From Roseomonas sp. (lineage in GTDB: Bacteria; Pseudomonadota; Alphaproteobacteria; Acetobacterales; Acetobacteraceae), in the NCBI GenBank assembly GCA_020249435.1, contig JADCFQ010000051.1, positions 1 through 64,000 of the forward strand: a stretch of 64,000 nt of DNA, given 5' to 3'. Position 1 is the stretch's first letter. Each line of letters begins with the position of its first letter. Of the stretch, positions 8,092 to 16,973 are shown one piece after another. The notes beneath the pieces are model-generated. The model was not told where the DNA came from. It did not search any database and saw only the letters and a list, made by a program, of their open reading frames with translations. A program made the position numbers and the translations under genes.

Positions 8092-8682
8092 TCACGCATG
8101 CCCGGCGGCGGAAGAAAGCCAAGCCGGATGCACCTTTAGTTTCGCGAGTGCGGCATGCCAGGCGGTGCTGGCATCCTGATGGAATAGCAGCGCCTCATCT
8201 GCCGGCACACTCAGCCAGGAATTGCGCTGGATTTCCTCTTCCAATTGTCCGGGCGCCCAACCGGCATAGCCAAGCGCCAGCAAGCCCTGGCGCGGCCCGC
8301 CGCCGCTTGCAATCGCGCTCAAGATATCAACGCTCGCCGTCAGGGCGAGGCCTTCGCCAAAGGTCAGGCTTCCCTCGGCGGACCAATCATCCGTATGCAG
8401 CACAAAGCCGCGCCCGGCTTCCACCGGCCCGCCGGAGACAAGGCGGATCTGCCGCTGCGAAGGCACGGGCTTCAGGCCGAGCTGATTCAGCAATTTGTCA
8501 AAGCCCAGGCCCTCGATCGGGCGATTCACCATCAGCCCCATGGCGCCCTCGGCGGAATGGTTGCACAAACACACCACGCTTTGCGCAAAGCGCGGGTCTT
8601 CCATGCCGGGCATCGCAATCAGCAAATGCCCGGTCAGATAATCGCCCGCCCTGCGGGTGGCGGCTTTGCCCTTTCTGGCCAT
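8092..8682 (-). CDS. YqgE/AlgH family protein
   Basis: A 196-residue YqgE/AlgH (DUF179) protein. The conserved segments YLTGHLLIAMPGMEDPRF near the N-terminus, GAMGLMVNRP, the GGPV segment (VSGGPVEAGRGFVLH) and the C-terminal YAGWAPGQLEEEIQRNSW are all present, and length matches the family. Start ATG 8682 (MARKGK) gives the expected N-terminus. The family's biochemical role is not settled. It is divergent from hisF and drives the downstream cupin gene. Confidence 0.9.
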   Translation of the reverse strand: MARKGKAATRRAGDYLTGHLLIAMPGMEDPRFAQSVVCLCNHSAEGAMGLMVNRPIEGLGFDKLLNQLGLKPVPSQRQIRLVSGGPVEAGRGFVLHTDDWSAEGSLTFGEGLALTASVDILSAIASGGGPRQGLLALGYAGWAPGQLEEEIQRNSWLSVPADEALLFHQDASTAWHAALAKLKVHPAWLSSAAGHA

Positions 8683-8826
8683 GGGTGAAATGTGGCGCTG
8701 CCCGCGGCCCCCTGCAAGCCTTGTCTTTCGGGGCTTGACCAGGGGATCATTCCGGCGCATCGCGACTTCAGGAAAATCGCCTGCCCTGGTTACAACTATC
8801 GCAACCGTGAGTTTACAAGAGGTCCC

Positions 8827-9609
8827 GTGCTCGCCCTTCGTGTCATTCCCTGCCTGGATGTGAAAGATGGTCGCGTCGTTAAGGGCGTGAACTTCGTGGA
8901 GTTGCGCGATGCCGGGGACCCGGTGGAACAGGCGCGCAATTATGATCGCGAAGGCGCGGATGAAATCACCTTCCTTGACATCACGGCATCCGCCGAAAAC
9001 CGCGATACGATCCTTGATGTGGTCTCCCGCACGGCGGCTGAGGTCTTCATCCCGCTGACCGTGGGTGGCGGCGTGCGCAGCGTGGATGATGCGCGCCGAC
9101 TTTTGCTCGCAGGCGCTGACAAGGTTTCGATCAATTCCGCTGCGGTTTCGGACCCTGATCTGGTGCGCCGCGCGGCCGAGGCTTTCGGCAGCCAGGCCAT
9201 TGTTGTCGCGATTGATGCGCGCCGGCGCGATGTGGGCGGCGGGTTTGAGGTTTTCACCCATGGCGGGCGGCGCGGCACTGGCATGGATGCCATTGCCTGG
9301 GCCAGGCAGGTGGAAGCGCTTGGCGCGGGGGAAATCCTGCTGACGTCAATGGATCGTGATGGCACCAAGCAGGGTTTTGATCTGGAACTGACCGCCGCCG
9401 TGCGTGCTGCCACGCGCCTGCCGATTGTGGCATCCGGCGGCGTTGGGGAATTGCACCATTTCGTTGAAGGCGCGAAAGCGGGTGCGACCGGCCTGCTCGC
9501 GGCCAGTGTTTTTCATTACGGGGTGTTCCGGATTGCGGAGGCCAAGGCCGCACTTGCCGCCGCTGGTCTGCCGATCCGCCCCGTTCCGCCTGTGCAGGAG
9601 GCCGCGTAA
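8827..9609 (+). CDS. hisF: Imidazole glycerol phosphate synthase cyclase subunit
   Basis: A 260-residue TIM barrel that makes imidazole glycerol phosphate and AICAR from PRFAR and HisH-derived ammonia in histidine synthesis. Catalytic Asp11 (CLDVKDG) and Asp130 (VVAIDARR) are both present, as are the phosphate-binding loops GGGVRS and ASGGVG. The GTG at 8827 follows AGAGGT (8816-8821) and gives the canonical start [11 protein letters not shown]. HisE begins on the base after the stop, so the two are coupled. The other his genes (hisG, D, B, H, A) are not in the window. Confidence 0.97.
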   Translation: MLALRVIPCLDVKDGRVVKGVNFVELRDAGDPVEQARNYDREGADEITFLDITASAENRDTILDVVSRTAAEVFIPLTVGGGVRSVDDARRLLLAGADKVSINSAAVSDPDLVRRAAEAFGSQAIVVAIDARRRDVGGGFEVFTHGGRRGTGMDAIAWARQVEALGAGEILLTSMDRDGTKQGFDLELTAAVRAATRLPIVASGGVGELHHFVEGAKAGATGLLAASVFHYGVFRIAEAKAALAAAGLPIRPVPPVQEAA

Positions 9610-10182
9610 ATGGCCAAGGCGATGAAACCCGGCAAGGCAAAGCCCGCCAAGGCGAAACCCGCCGAGAAGGCGAAGAAAAAGCCCGGTATCAAGAAGAAAA
9701 TCGCCAAACAGAAAGCGCTACCGCTGCCCGGCGGGTTGAAGCTGAAAGGGGCGAAATTGCCCAAGCGCATTCGCAAGGTTGAAGCGCGCGTACTGGAACC
9801 GCTTAGCGTTTCGCCGACCGGGGCGGATGCCATGATCCTGGATCGGCTTTGGGAGACGGTTGAGCAGCGCCGGCTTGCGGGCGACATCACCACATCCCAT
9901 TCGGCGCGGCTCATGGCGCGCGGCACCGCCAAGGTCGCCCAAAAATTCGGCGAAGAAGCGGTGGAATGCGTGATCGAAGCGACCATCGGCAATCGCGCCG
10001 CGACGGTGCTGGAATCAGCCGATGTGCTGTATCATCTACTGGTAATGTGGGTCGATGCGGGTATCAAACCAGCGGAAGTCTGGGCCGAATTGGCCCGCCG
10101 CCAGGGCATTAGCGGCATTGCCGAAAAGGCAGCGCGGCCCCAGGGCATTATCCGCGCTGCCGGCACCACCAAGCTGCCGTAA
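9610..10182 (+). CDS. hisE: Phosphoribosyl-ATP pyrophosphatase with a lysine-rich N-terminal extension
   Basis: A 190-residue HisE, which removes pyrophosphate from PR-ATP in the second histidine step. The catalytic all-alpha core spans about residues 70-165. It shows the MazG-like metal helices [13 protein letters not shown] and [13 protein letters not shown]. Typical HisE is about 90-110 residues. Here residues 1-58 are a basic Lys/Ala/Pro tail ([19 protein letters not shown] and similar) like histone-H1-type or AlgP-type tails. No upstream frame change is needed to explain it, and ATG 9610 directly abuts the hisF stop. An internal start near 9820 (MILDRL) would leave a normal-size enzyme. 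The role of the tail is unknown. Confidence 0.93.
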   Translation: MAKAMKPGKAKPAKAKPAEKAKKKPGIKKKIAKQKALPLPGGLKLKGAKLPKRIRKVEARVLEPLSVSPTGADAMILDRLWETVEQRRLAGDITTSHSARLMARGTAKVAQKFGEEAVECVIEATIGNRAATVLESADVLYHLLVMWVDAGIKPAEVWAELARRQGISGIAEKAARPQGIIRAAGTTKLP

Positions 10183-10192
10183 ACGACGACAA

Positions 10193-10663
10193 TCAGCCAA
10201 GCGTCTTGGCGGCGGCCAGCACCTCAGCCGCATGCGCATCTGGCTTCACCTTGCGCCAGATTTTCACGATCTTGCCATCGGCGCCGACCAGAAAGCTCGA
10301 TCGCTCTAGCCCCATGTATTTCTTGCCATACATGGATTTTTCCACCCACACGCCATAGGCCTCGGCGGTCTTGTGTTCCGGGTCTGACGCCAGCGGAAAT
10401 TCCAGCCCGTATTTTTTGGCGAATTTTTCAATCGGCGGCATGGCATCGGGTGACACGCCAATCACGGTCAGGCCAAGCTTGCCAAGCTGGGGCAGCGCTT
10501 CCTGCACGCCGCAAGCCTGCTTGGTGCAGCCGGGCGTATCGGCCTTGGGGTAGAAATACAGCAGATAGGGCTTGCCCTTGAGGCTGGCTGAGGAAACCTC
10601 CCGCCCGTTGCTCGCCGCCATTTTGAAGGCGGGTGCCTTTTTGCGTTCGGCCAATTCGCTCAT
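10193..10663 (-). CDS. bcp: Thioredoxin-dependent peroxiredoxin, Bcp/PrxQ type
   Basis: A 156-residue 1-domain peroxiredoxin that reduces hydrogen and organic peroxides. The motif PKADTPGCTKQAC places the peroxidatic Cys46 and the resolving Cys51 five residues apart, the arrangement of the two-cysteine BCP/PrxQ subgroup. Its start overlaps the glnE stop (ATGA, 10660-10663), so it is translated from the glnE transcript. It converges on hisE with a 10-bp gap that leaves no room for a terminator. Confidence 0.95.
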   Translation of the reverse strand: MSELAERKKAPAFKMAASNGREVSSASLKGKPYLLYFYPKADTPGCTKQACGVQEALPQLGKLGLTVIGVSPDAMPPIEKFAKKYGLEFPLASDPEHKTAEAYGVWVEKSMYGKKYMGLERSSFLVGADGKIVKIWRKVKPDAHAAEVLAAAKTLG

Positions 10664-13641
10664 GAAGGATTCCCCTGTTCCAGCCGGCCAAGCCGGGCTT
10701 CGAAAACCTGGCGCACCAAGGCTGCGCTCGCTTCCATCTGTGCGCGGAGCCCCGGAAGGTCAACGGGTGGCGCAGCGCAAAGCGGGCCGGCCACGCGCAA
10801 CACGGCGGAAGCGGCGGGCTCGGGCAAGGTGGCGTCTCGCCAGGGACCAAGCGTCAGGCGCAGAATGCCACTGATGCCGCGCCAGAGCCGCTCAGCGGCG
10901 ATCAGCGCTTCGGCTTCGCGGTCCTCCAGCGCGCCGATTTTCGCCAGATTGGCAATGGCGATGCGCGTGGTGGTGGCCAGCACCTCCGGATGGCGCGGTG
11001 CGTGATGCAATTGTAGCGCCTGGGCGATGAATTCCACCTCGACCAGCCCGCCGGGGCTTAGCTTCACATCCCATGGCCCATCGCCTGGCAATTCGCGCAG
11101 CATGCGCTGGCGCATGGCAAGCGCATCGGGAATGGCGGCCTTGGCCTTTTCCGGGTTGGACAAGGCGGCGCGAATGGCCGCGCCAATGCGGCGTGACAGC
11201 GCAGGCGGCCCCGCCACCACACGGGCGCGCGTCAAAGCCATGCGTTCCCAGCTCCAGGCATCTTCCGCCTGATAGCGCTGGAAGGCAGCAAGCGAGACCG
11301 CGACCGGCCCCTTCGATCCGGAAGGCCTGAGGCGCATATCCACCTCATATAATTTGCCCTCAGCGCCGGGGGCAGTGATGGCGCCGACCATCTGATGCGC
11401 AAGCCGGGTGAAATACTGAATGGTCGGCAAGGGGCGGATCGTGGGGGCGCCGCGCTTGGCCTTGGCTTCGCTCGCTTCCGCCTCAGTTGCGTGATCATAA
11501 ACCAGGATCAGATCAAGATCTGATCCCGGCAGCATTTCCCGCCCACCGAGCTTGCCAAGCGCTACTACCGCAAGCTGCCCGCCCTTCACCACGCCATGCC
11601 GCGCGGCGAATTCAGCGGTCACATGCGGCAGCAGGGATGAAATGGCGGCATCGGCCAGGGCGCTCCGCGCTTCGCCCGCCGCATCGGGGTCTATGGCGCC
11701 TTCCAGGGTTGCGGCGTCAATGTCGAATTTGCCTTCTTGCACCAGGCGGCGGGACGCTTCCATCGCCTCTTCGAAATAGCGCGCTTCCTTCACCAGCGCC
11801 GGCAAGGCGGAAGCCGCGCTGCCAATGCCGCCGCCTGCGCCCACCAGCAGCCCTTCCAGCGCTGCGGTGTGATGCGCCAAATGATCGGCCAATTGCGGCG
11901 CGGCGCCCAGAATGCCGGCAAAGCGTTCCAGCATCGGCGGATTACGATGCAGAAGGCTCAAGACCTGCACCCCCGTCGTCAGCCGGCCGAATAGCGCATC
12001 CAGGCGCATCAGCGCTGCATCGGGATCACGCTGCTTGCCAAAGGCCGCCAGCAGGCTTGGCATCAGCGCGGTCAGCAATTCGCGCGCGCGTTCGCTGCGA
12101 ATGGCGCGCGCATGGCCGTGATGCCAGCCGCGCACGGTGGCGGCGATGCTGCCCGGATTGGCGTAGCCCATGGCGCGAAGTGTGGCGATGGTGGCGGGAT
12201 CATCCTCCACACCCGTGAACACCAGATCACCCTGCACGGTATCGGCAGCGAGTGTCGGTTCCGCTTCAAACATGCGCCCGTAATGCTGTTCAACGCGGCG
12301 CAAATGATAGGCGAAATCCTCGGCAAAACTGGCGCTGTCATGATAGCCAAGGAAGGAGGCGATGCGCGCAATCCCTTCCTCATCTTCCGGCAGGCGATGT
12401 GTTTGCCGATCCGCCACCATTTGCAACCGGTGTTCAAGGCGCCGCAGGAAACCATAGGCATCCGCAAGGTCCGCCGCCGCGCGACGTTCAATCTTGCCGG
12501 CGCCGGCAAGGGCAGAAAGCGCACCGAGTGTGGTCGGGTCGCGCAGCGCAGGATCGCGCCCGCCCCAGATCAATTGCAGCACCTGCGCGGTGAATTCGAT
12601 TTCGCGAATGCCGCCCCGGCCAAGCTTCACATCATGCCCGGCCAATTGCACCGTATCATGCGCGCCCTTCGCCCCCTTATGCGCATGGATTTGCCGTTTG
12701 ATGGAATGGATATCCGCCACCGCCGCGAAATCCAGGTAGCGGCGCCAGACAAAGGGGCGGATTTCGCGCAGGAATGCGTCACCCGCCGCACGATCCGCCG
12801 CCACGGGCCGCGCCTTGATCATGGCAGCGCGTTCCCAATTCTGGCCCATGCTTTCGTAATAGGCGATGGCAGCGGGGATAGAGACCGCCAAGGGAGTCGC
12901 CGCCGGATCGGGCCTCAAGCGCAAATCGGTGCGGAACACATAGCCATCGGCAGTGCGTTCTTCCATCAGCCGCACCAGATCGCGCGCGATGCGCACATAA
13001 ATCGCCTGGGCGCGATCCGGGTCCTGCACGGCGGCTGGATCGTAAAGCACCATCAGATCCACATCGGATGAGTAGTTCAGCTCCCGCGCGCCAAGCTTGC
13101 CCATGCCAAGAATGACCAGGCCAGATTGCCGCCCGATGGATTTCGCATCTGTCCGGCTGCCACCTGTGTGGCGCAAATCGCCCCGCGCTGCGGCATCGCG
13201 GAGCAAATGCGCGCAGGCGGTATCAATGCTGAGCTCCGCCAATTCGGACAGCGCCCCGGTCACGCGATCCAGCCCCCAAAGCCCGCGAATATCGGCAAGC
13301 CCCGCCACCAAAGCGCCCTGGCGCTTGGCCTGGCGCAGCAGCGCCGCCAAGGCCGGGCGCGATGTGGCGGGGTCCAGGCGCAGCAGCGGGTCTATGGCGC
13401 GCGCAAATGCCTCATCCGGACCACGTTCGGCCATGAAAAGCAGGGTGGGTGACTCCCGCACCGCCAAATCGGCTAGATAGGGGCTATGACCACCAAGCGC
13501 TTCCAGTATCGCAGCACCCTCCGCGCTTTCGGCAAAGCGGCGCTCCGCCTCCCCCTTCTCGGCGAAATGCGCCTGGGCGAGGGCGGCGGCGGTCTTGTCG
13601 AATCCGCGCGGCAGGGGGAAAGCTGCTGTGACAGGGGTCAT
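10660..13641 (-). CDS. glnE: Bifunctional glutamine synthetase adenylyltransferase/adenylyl-removing enzyme
   Basis: A 993-residue GlnE, which adenylylates and deadenylylates glutamine synthetase in response to PII state. Two nucleotidyltransferase domains are visible. The N-terminal adenylyl-removing one has GKLGARELNYSSDVDLMVLY at 181-200, and the C-terminal adenylyl-transferring one has GKLGGREMLPGSDLDLILVY near residues 690-715. Each is followed by a helical GlnD_UR_UTase-like region. Length is normal. Start ATG 13641 (MTPVTAAFPLPRG) lies only 17 bp from the divergent AsmA-like gene, so its promoter must sit inside that gene's 5' end. Confidence 0.97.
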   Translation of the reverse strand: MTPVTAAFPLPRGFDKTAAALAQAHFAEKGEAERRFAESAEGAAILEALGGHSPYLADLAVRESPTLLFMAERGPDEAFARAIDPLLRLDPATSRPALAALLRQAKRQGALVAGLADIRGLWGLDRVTGALSELAELSIDTACAHLLRDAAARGDLRHTGGSRTDAKSIGRQSGLVILGMGKLGARELNYSSDVDLMVLYDPAAVQDPDRAQAIYVRIARDLVRLMEERTADGYVFRTDLRLRPDPAATPLAVSIPAAIAYYESMGQNWERAAMIKARPVAADRAAGDAFLREIRPFVWRRYLDFAAVADIHSIKRQIHAHKGAKGAHDTVQLAGHDVKLGRGGIREIEFTAQVLQLIWGGRDPALRDPTTLGALSALAGAGKIERRAAADLADAYGFLRRLEHRLQMVADRQTHRLPEDEEGIARIASFLGYHDSASFAEDFAYHLRRVEQHYGRMFEAEPTLAADTVQGDLVFTGVEDDPATIATLRAMGYANPGSIAATVRGWHHGHARAIRSERARELLTALMPSLLAAFGKQRDPDAALMRLDALFGRLTTGVQVLSLLHRNPPMLERFAGILGAAPQLADHLAHHTAALEGLLVGAGGGIGSAASALPALVKEARYFEEAMEASRRLVQEGKFDIDAATLEGAIDPDAAGEARSALADAAISSLLPHVTAEFAARHGVVKGGQLAVVALGKLGGREMLPGSDLDLILVYDHATEAEASEAKAKRGAPTIRPLPTIQYFTRLAHQMVGAITAPGAEGKLYEVDMRLRPSGSKGPVAVSLAAFQRYQAEDAWSWERMALTRARVVAGPPALSRRIGAAIRAALSNPEKAKAAIPDALAMRQRMLRELPGDGPWDVKLSPGGLVEVEFIAQALQLHHAPRHPEVLATTTRIAIANLAKIGALEDREAEALIAAERLWRGISGILRLTLGPWRDATLPEPAASAVLRVAGPLCAAPPVDLPGLRAQMEASAALVRQVFEARLGRLEQGNPS

Positions 13642-13658
13642 GGGGGAATAGGGAAAGA

Positions 13659-16600
13659 GTGAGGCGGGTCGCAGGTCAAGCGGGGCGAGGGTTGAAGCTG
13701 CTTGCCAGGGTCTGCCTGACCCTGGCGCTGCTGGCTGGGCTGGCGCTTGGCGGGGTGGTCTGGCGTCTGGAACAGGGGCCGGTCAGCCTGCCCTGGTTGG
13801 CCCGTCAGGCCGAGAGCCTGGCCAATCAGGCGCTGGCCGATCAAAGCATCGGGATTGGCGCGGCGGAGATTTCCTGGGCGGGCTGGCGGGAAGGGCATCG
13901 TTCGCCGATTGCGGTGCGGTTTTCCGATATCCAACTTTCGGACAAGGGTGATGGGCTGATTGCGGTGCTGCCGCGGGTGGATGCCTCGCTCTCCGCCGGA
14001 AGCCTGCTCCGCGGGCATATTGCCTTGCGCGGGCTGGAATTGCGCGGGCTTGGATTGCTCGCAAAGCGTGACAAGGCGGGCGCGCTCTCACTTGGCTTGG
14101 CCGGCGCGCCAAAGGCTGAGGGCGCGGCCCCGCCGGGCGCAGAGCTTGAAGCCCTGACCGAGATCATCACCGCCTGGCTGGCACCGCCCAATGAGGCAAC
14201 GGCGCTATCGGCCATTAGACGCATCGCGCTTTTGGATACCAGGCTGGCGCTGTCCGATGAGGCTTCCGGGCGGGTCGTGAGCGCCAATCTCGCTTCCCTG
14301 GTGCTGCAACGCCGCGCGGCCGGCGGCTTGGAATTGGTCGGGCGCGCCATGCTGGAATTGGCCGATCAGCGTATTCCGGTGGAGATAGCCGGCAATCTGG
14401 ACCGCGCACTCTGGCGCGGGGAGGCATCGCTGACCGCGCGCGGCATCCGCCCGGCCGTATTGGCCAAGGCGAGTGCGGAATTGGCCCCCTTGGCGGCGCT
14501 GGATGCAGAAGCGGAAATTACCCTGATCGCGCGTTTCGCCGGGACGCCACGCCCCGACCTGCTGATGGGGCGGCTGCGCACCGGGGCGGGCATGCTGCAT
14601 CTGCCCAATGGTCGCGGGGATTTGCCCTTCGCTTCACTTTTGCTCGATGCGACCATGGCCGAAGATGTGGTGCGGGTGGAACGCCTGGCCTTCGCGCCCC
14701 AGCCCTCGCCGCGCCCCGGCGCTGCCCCGCCACCGGTAATTCATGCCAGTGGCGAGGCACGCTTGCAGGATGGCATATGGCAGACAGCCGCAGAACTATC
14801 CCTGCGCGGGATGGATATTGCCGATCTGCCGCATTACTGGCCACCAAGTGTCGCCCCCAAGCCGCGCGAATGGCTGGCCGAGAATCTGACAGCCGGCATG
14901 CTGCGCGAAGCTAATTGGCGGATTGCGGCGCGCATCGGCGCGGATGGCAGCGGCGCGGCAGTCACCGGCCTTTCCGGCGTGGCGCGGGCCGAGGGCGTCA
15001 CGGTGCATTGGCTAAGACCCATCCCACCCTTTTACGGCGCCAGTGGCGAGGCGCGTTTCTCACTCGATAAGATCGAAATCACCGCCACCAGCGGCCAGCA
15101 AGCCGGCACCGCCCTTGTGACGGATGGTGCCACAGTTTCGATCAGCTTCGCGACCGATCCGGAAATCACCGGTATTGAGGCCAAGCTGCGCGGCCCTTTG
15201 GCTGAGGCTTGGGGCATTTTGCGCCATCCTCGGCTGAAGATTTTCGAAAGGCGCCCGCCGCCTATCAATGACCCGACCGGCACACTTGAAGCGGCAACGC
15301 TGAAGCTGAGCTTTCCGTTGATCAAGGCCTTGGACATTGAACAGATTGATATCCAGGCTGAGCTTGACGTGCGCGATTTGCGCATTCCGCGCATTGCCTT
15401 TGACCGCGATCTGGAACGCGGTGTGGCGCGTGTTTCGGTCACCAATGCGGGCTTGACGGCAACGGGCGCCGGCGTGCTTGGCGATATTGAAGCGCGCATC
15501 GGGCAGGAAACCGATTTCCGCAACGGCCCGGCCACCGATATTGTTTCCCGTGAAACGATTTCCGCCCGCGCCGATGCCAGGCAATTGGCCGCGCTTGGCC
15601 TGGATGGAAGGCCATTGCTGGAAGGGCCCGTGCAGCTTGATCTCCGCAATGAAACGCGCCGCAATGGTCAGGCAAGGCTTGCCGTGCGGGCCGATTTGCG
15701 CGCTGCGACGCTGAGCATTGAGCCACTCGCCTGGGCCAAACCACCCGGCACCACGGGAAATGCTGAGGCCATGGTGCTGATGCAGGGCGGTCAGGTCACG
15801 CTGATTGAAAGCTTTCGCATCGAAACGCCGGATGCGCTGATACGGGGCCGCGCGAATGAGTTGCGCCAGAACGTCCCTCAGCGCATTGAATTGACCAGTG
15901 CGGCTTTGGGGCGTTCTCGCTTCACTGGCGAATTGCGCCCGCCAGCAACACGCGGTGGCGGCCAATGGAACGTCAATCTGCGCGGGCCGGTCCTGGATTT
16001 GGCGCCGGCGTTTGCTGCGCATGAGGCAGCCGACAAGCCCGTTGAGGAAGGTGCTGCCGCGCGGCTGGACGCACGCTTTGATCGCGTGTTGCTGCCGCAT
16101 GGGCATGAGATTACAGGGCTTGAGGCGCAGCTCCAGGTCAATGCCTTGGGCGTCACGCGGCAGGCCAATATCACCGCGCGCCTGCCAGGGCGCGGCAGTT
16201 TTTCCGCGAGCATTACGCCGGAAGGCCAACGCCGCGCCTTCAGCCTCACCAGCGATAATGGTGGCGAATTGCTGCGCGCCTTTGACGTGCTGAAAACCAT
16301 TCAGGGCGGCAAGCTGAGTGTGACCGGCAGATATGAAAACTCCCGCCCCGGCGCGACGCTTACGGGCGATGCGGTGCTGGAGGATTTCGTGGTGCGCGAC
16401 GCACCTGGGCTCGGCAAGGTTTTGCAGGCCATGACGCTTTACGGGCTGGTGGATGCCTTGAGCGGCCCGGGCCTCAATTTCACGCGCGCCACCATTCCCT
16501 TCAGGCTGAGCCCGGATGCCCTGGTATTGCAGGATGCGCGGGCGTTTTCGTCGTCCTTGGGCGTCACCGCCAAGGGGCGCATTGATCGCCGGAATGATAC

Positions 16601-16847
16601 GATTGATACGGAAGGCACCATTGTGCCGGCCTATATATTCAACACATTGCTGGGGCGCATTCCGATTTTTGGGCGGTTGTTCAGCCCAGAGGAAGGCGGG
16701 GGGCTATTCGCTGTTTCCTACCGTATGCGCGGGCCGTTGAATGACCCGCAAACCAGCATCAACCCGCTGGCGGCGCTGACCCCTGGTTTTCTGCGCGGCA
16801 TTTTCGGCATTGGTCAGGAACCGGCAGGCCAGGCGCCGCGGCAATAG
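13659..16847 (+). CDS. Large AsmA-like/DUF3971 (YhdP-type) envelope protein
   Basis: A 1062-residue protein with one N-terminal membrane helix (about residues 14-35) and a long, mostly beta-rich region. The C-terminal AsmA-like segment runs from about residue 800, with the run GARLTGDAVLEDFVVRD-like repeats and RIPIFGRLF near the end. Proteins of this TamB/YhdP/AsmA group are repeating-beta-groove bridges thought to carry phospholipids between the membranes. GTG 13659 follows GGGGGAA (13642-13648) and GGGAAAG (13651-13657). Only 17 bp separate it from the divergent glnE start. It ends 126 bp before serC. Confidence 0.8.
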   Translation: MRRVAGQAGRGLKLLARVCLTLALLAGLALGGVVWRLEQGPVSLPWLARQAESLANQALADQSIGIGAAEISWAGWREGHRSPIAVRFSDIQLSDKGDGLIAVLPRVDASLSAGSLLRGHIALRGLELRGLGLLAKRDKAGALSLGLAGAPKAEGAAPPGAELEALTEIITAWLAPPNEATALSAIRRIALLDTRLALSDEASGRVVSANLASLVLQRRAAGGLELVGRAMLELADQRIPVEIAGNLDRALWRGEASLTARGIRPAVLAKASAELAPLAALDAEAEITLIARFAGTPRPDLLMGRLRTGAGMLHLPNGRGDLPFASLLLDATMAEDVVRVERLAFAPQPSPRPGAAPPPVIHASGEARLQDGIWQTAAELSLRGMDIADLPHYWPPSVAPKPREWLAENLTAGMLREANWRIAARIGADGSGAAVTGLSGVARAEGVTVHWLRPIPPFYGASGEARFSLDKIEITATSGQQAGTALVTDGATVSISFATDPEITGIEAKLRGPLAEAWGILRHPRLKIFERRPPPINDPTGTLEAATLKLSFPLIKALDIEQIDIQAELDVRDLRIPRIAFDRDLERGVARVSVTNAGLTATGAGVLGDIEARIGQETDFRNGPATDIVSRETISARADARQLAALGLDGRPLLEGPVQLDLRNETRRNGQARLAVRADLRAATLSIEPLAWAKPPGTTGNAEAMVLMQGGQVTLIESFRIETPDALIRGRANELRQNVPQRIELTSAALGRSRFTGELRPPATRGGGQWNVNLRGPVLDLAPAFAAHEAADKPVEEGAAARLDARFDRVLLPHGHEITGLEAQLQVNALGVTRQANITARLPGRGSFSASITPEGQRRAFSLTSDNGGELLRAFDVLKTIQGGKLSVTGRYENSRPGATLTGDAVLEDFVVRDAPGLGKVLQAMTLYGLVDALSGPGLNFTRATIPFRLSPDALVLQDARAFSSSLGVTAKGRIDRRNDTIDTEGTIVPAYIFNTLLGRIPIFGRLFSPEEGGGLFAVSYRMRGPLNDPQTSINPLAALTPGFLRGIFGIGQEPAGQAPRQ

Positions 16848-16887
16848 GGGCGACCCGGGCTTTCTTCTCTGTTCCCTGCATCGCCGC

Positions 16888-16916
16888 TTGATCAGCTGCG
16901 GCCCCAAGCGTAGAAA
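16888..16916 (+). promoter_or_regulatory. Sigma-70-type promoter of serC-serA
   Basis: TTGATC (16888-16893) and TAGAAA (16911-16916) are separated by exactly 17 bases. A start site near 16923 would put the GC-rich hairpin of the serC leader at the very 5' end of the transcript. It is the best-matched promoter in this intergenic region. Confidence 0.6.
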
Positions 16917-16920
16917 AAAT

Positions 16921-16973
16921 GCGGGCCACGCCCCCCCACCGGGGCGCATTCGCTTCTGGAAGGGAGCCACATC
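16921..16973 (+). ncRNA. Probable serC-motif leader RNA
   Basis: The 53 bases ahead of serC form a compact structured leader. CGCCCC (16929-16934) pairs with GGGGCG (16941-16946) across a 6-base loop, followed by CATTCGCTTCTGGAAGGGAG, which includes the ribosome binding site. Alphaproteobacteria are known to carry a conserved 'serC' RNA motif in just this place: a GC-rich hairpin, a spacer like CGTTTCGTTCTGGA and the Shine-Dalgarno. The resemblance is judged from memory; a covariance-model search would decide. Confidence 0.5.

Noticed and set aside
7698-8738. 346-codon plus-strand frame over the cupin and yqgE genes
   Set aside because: The minus strand encodes two clear families; the plus frame shows no domain and an atypical composition.
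8735-8765. TTGACC as -35 of a hisF promoter
   Set aside because: No acceptable -10 box is found 16-18 bases downstream.
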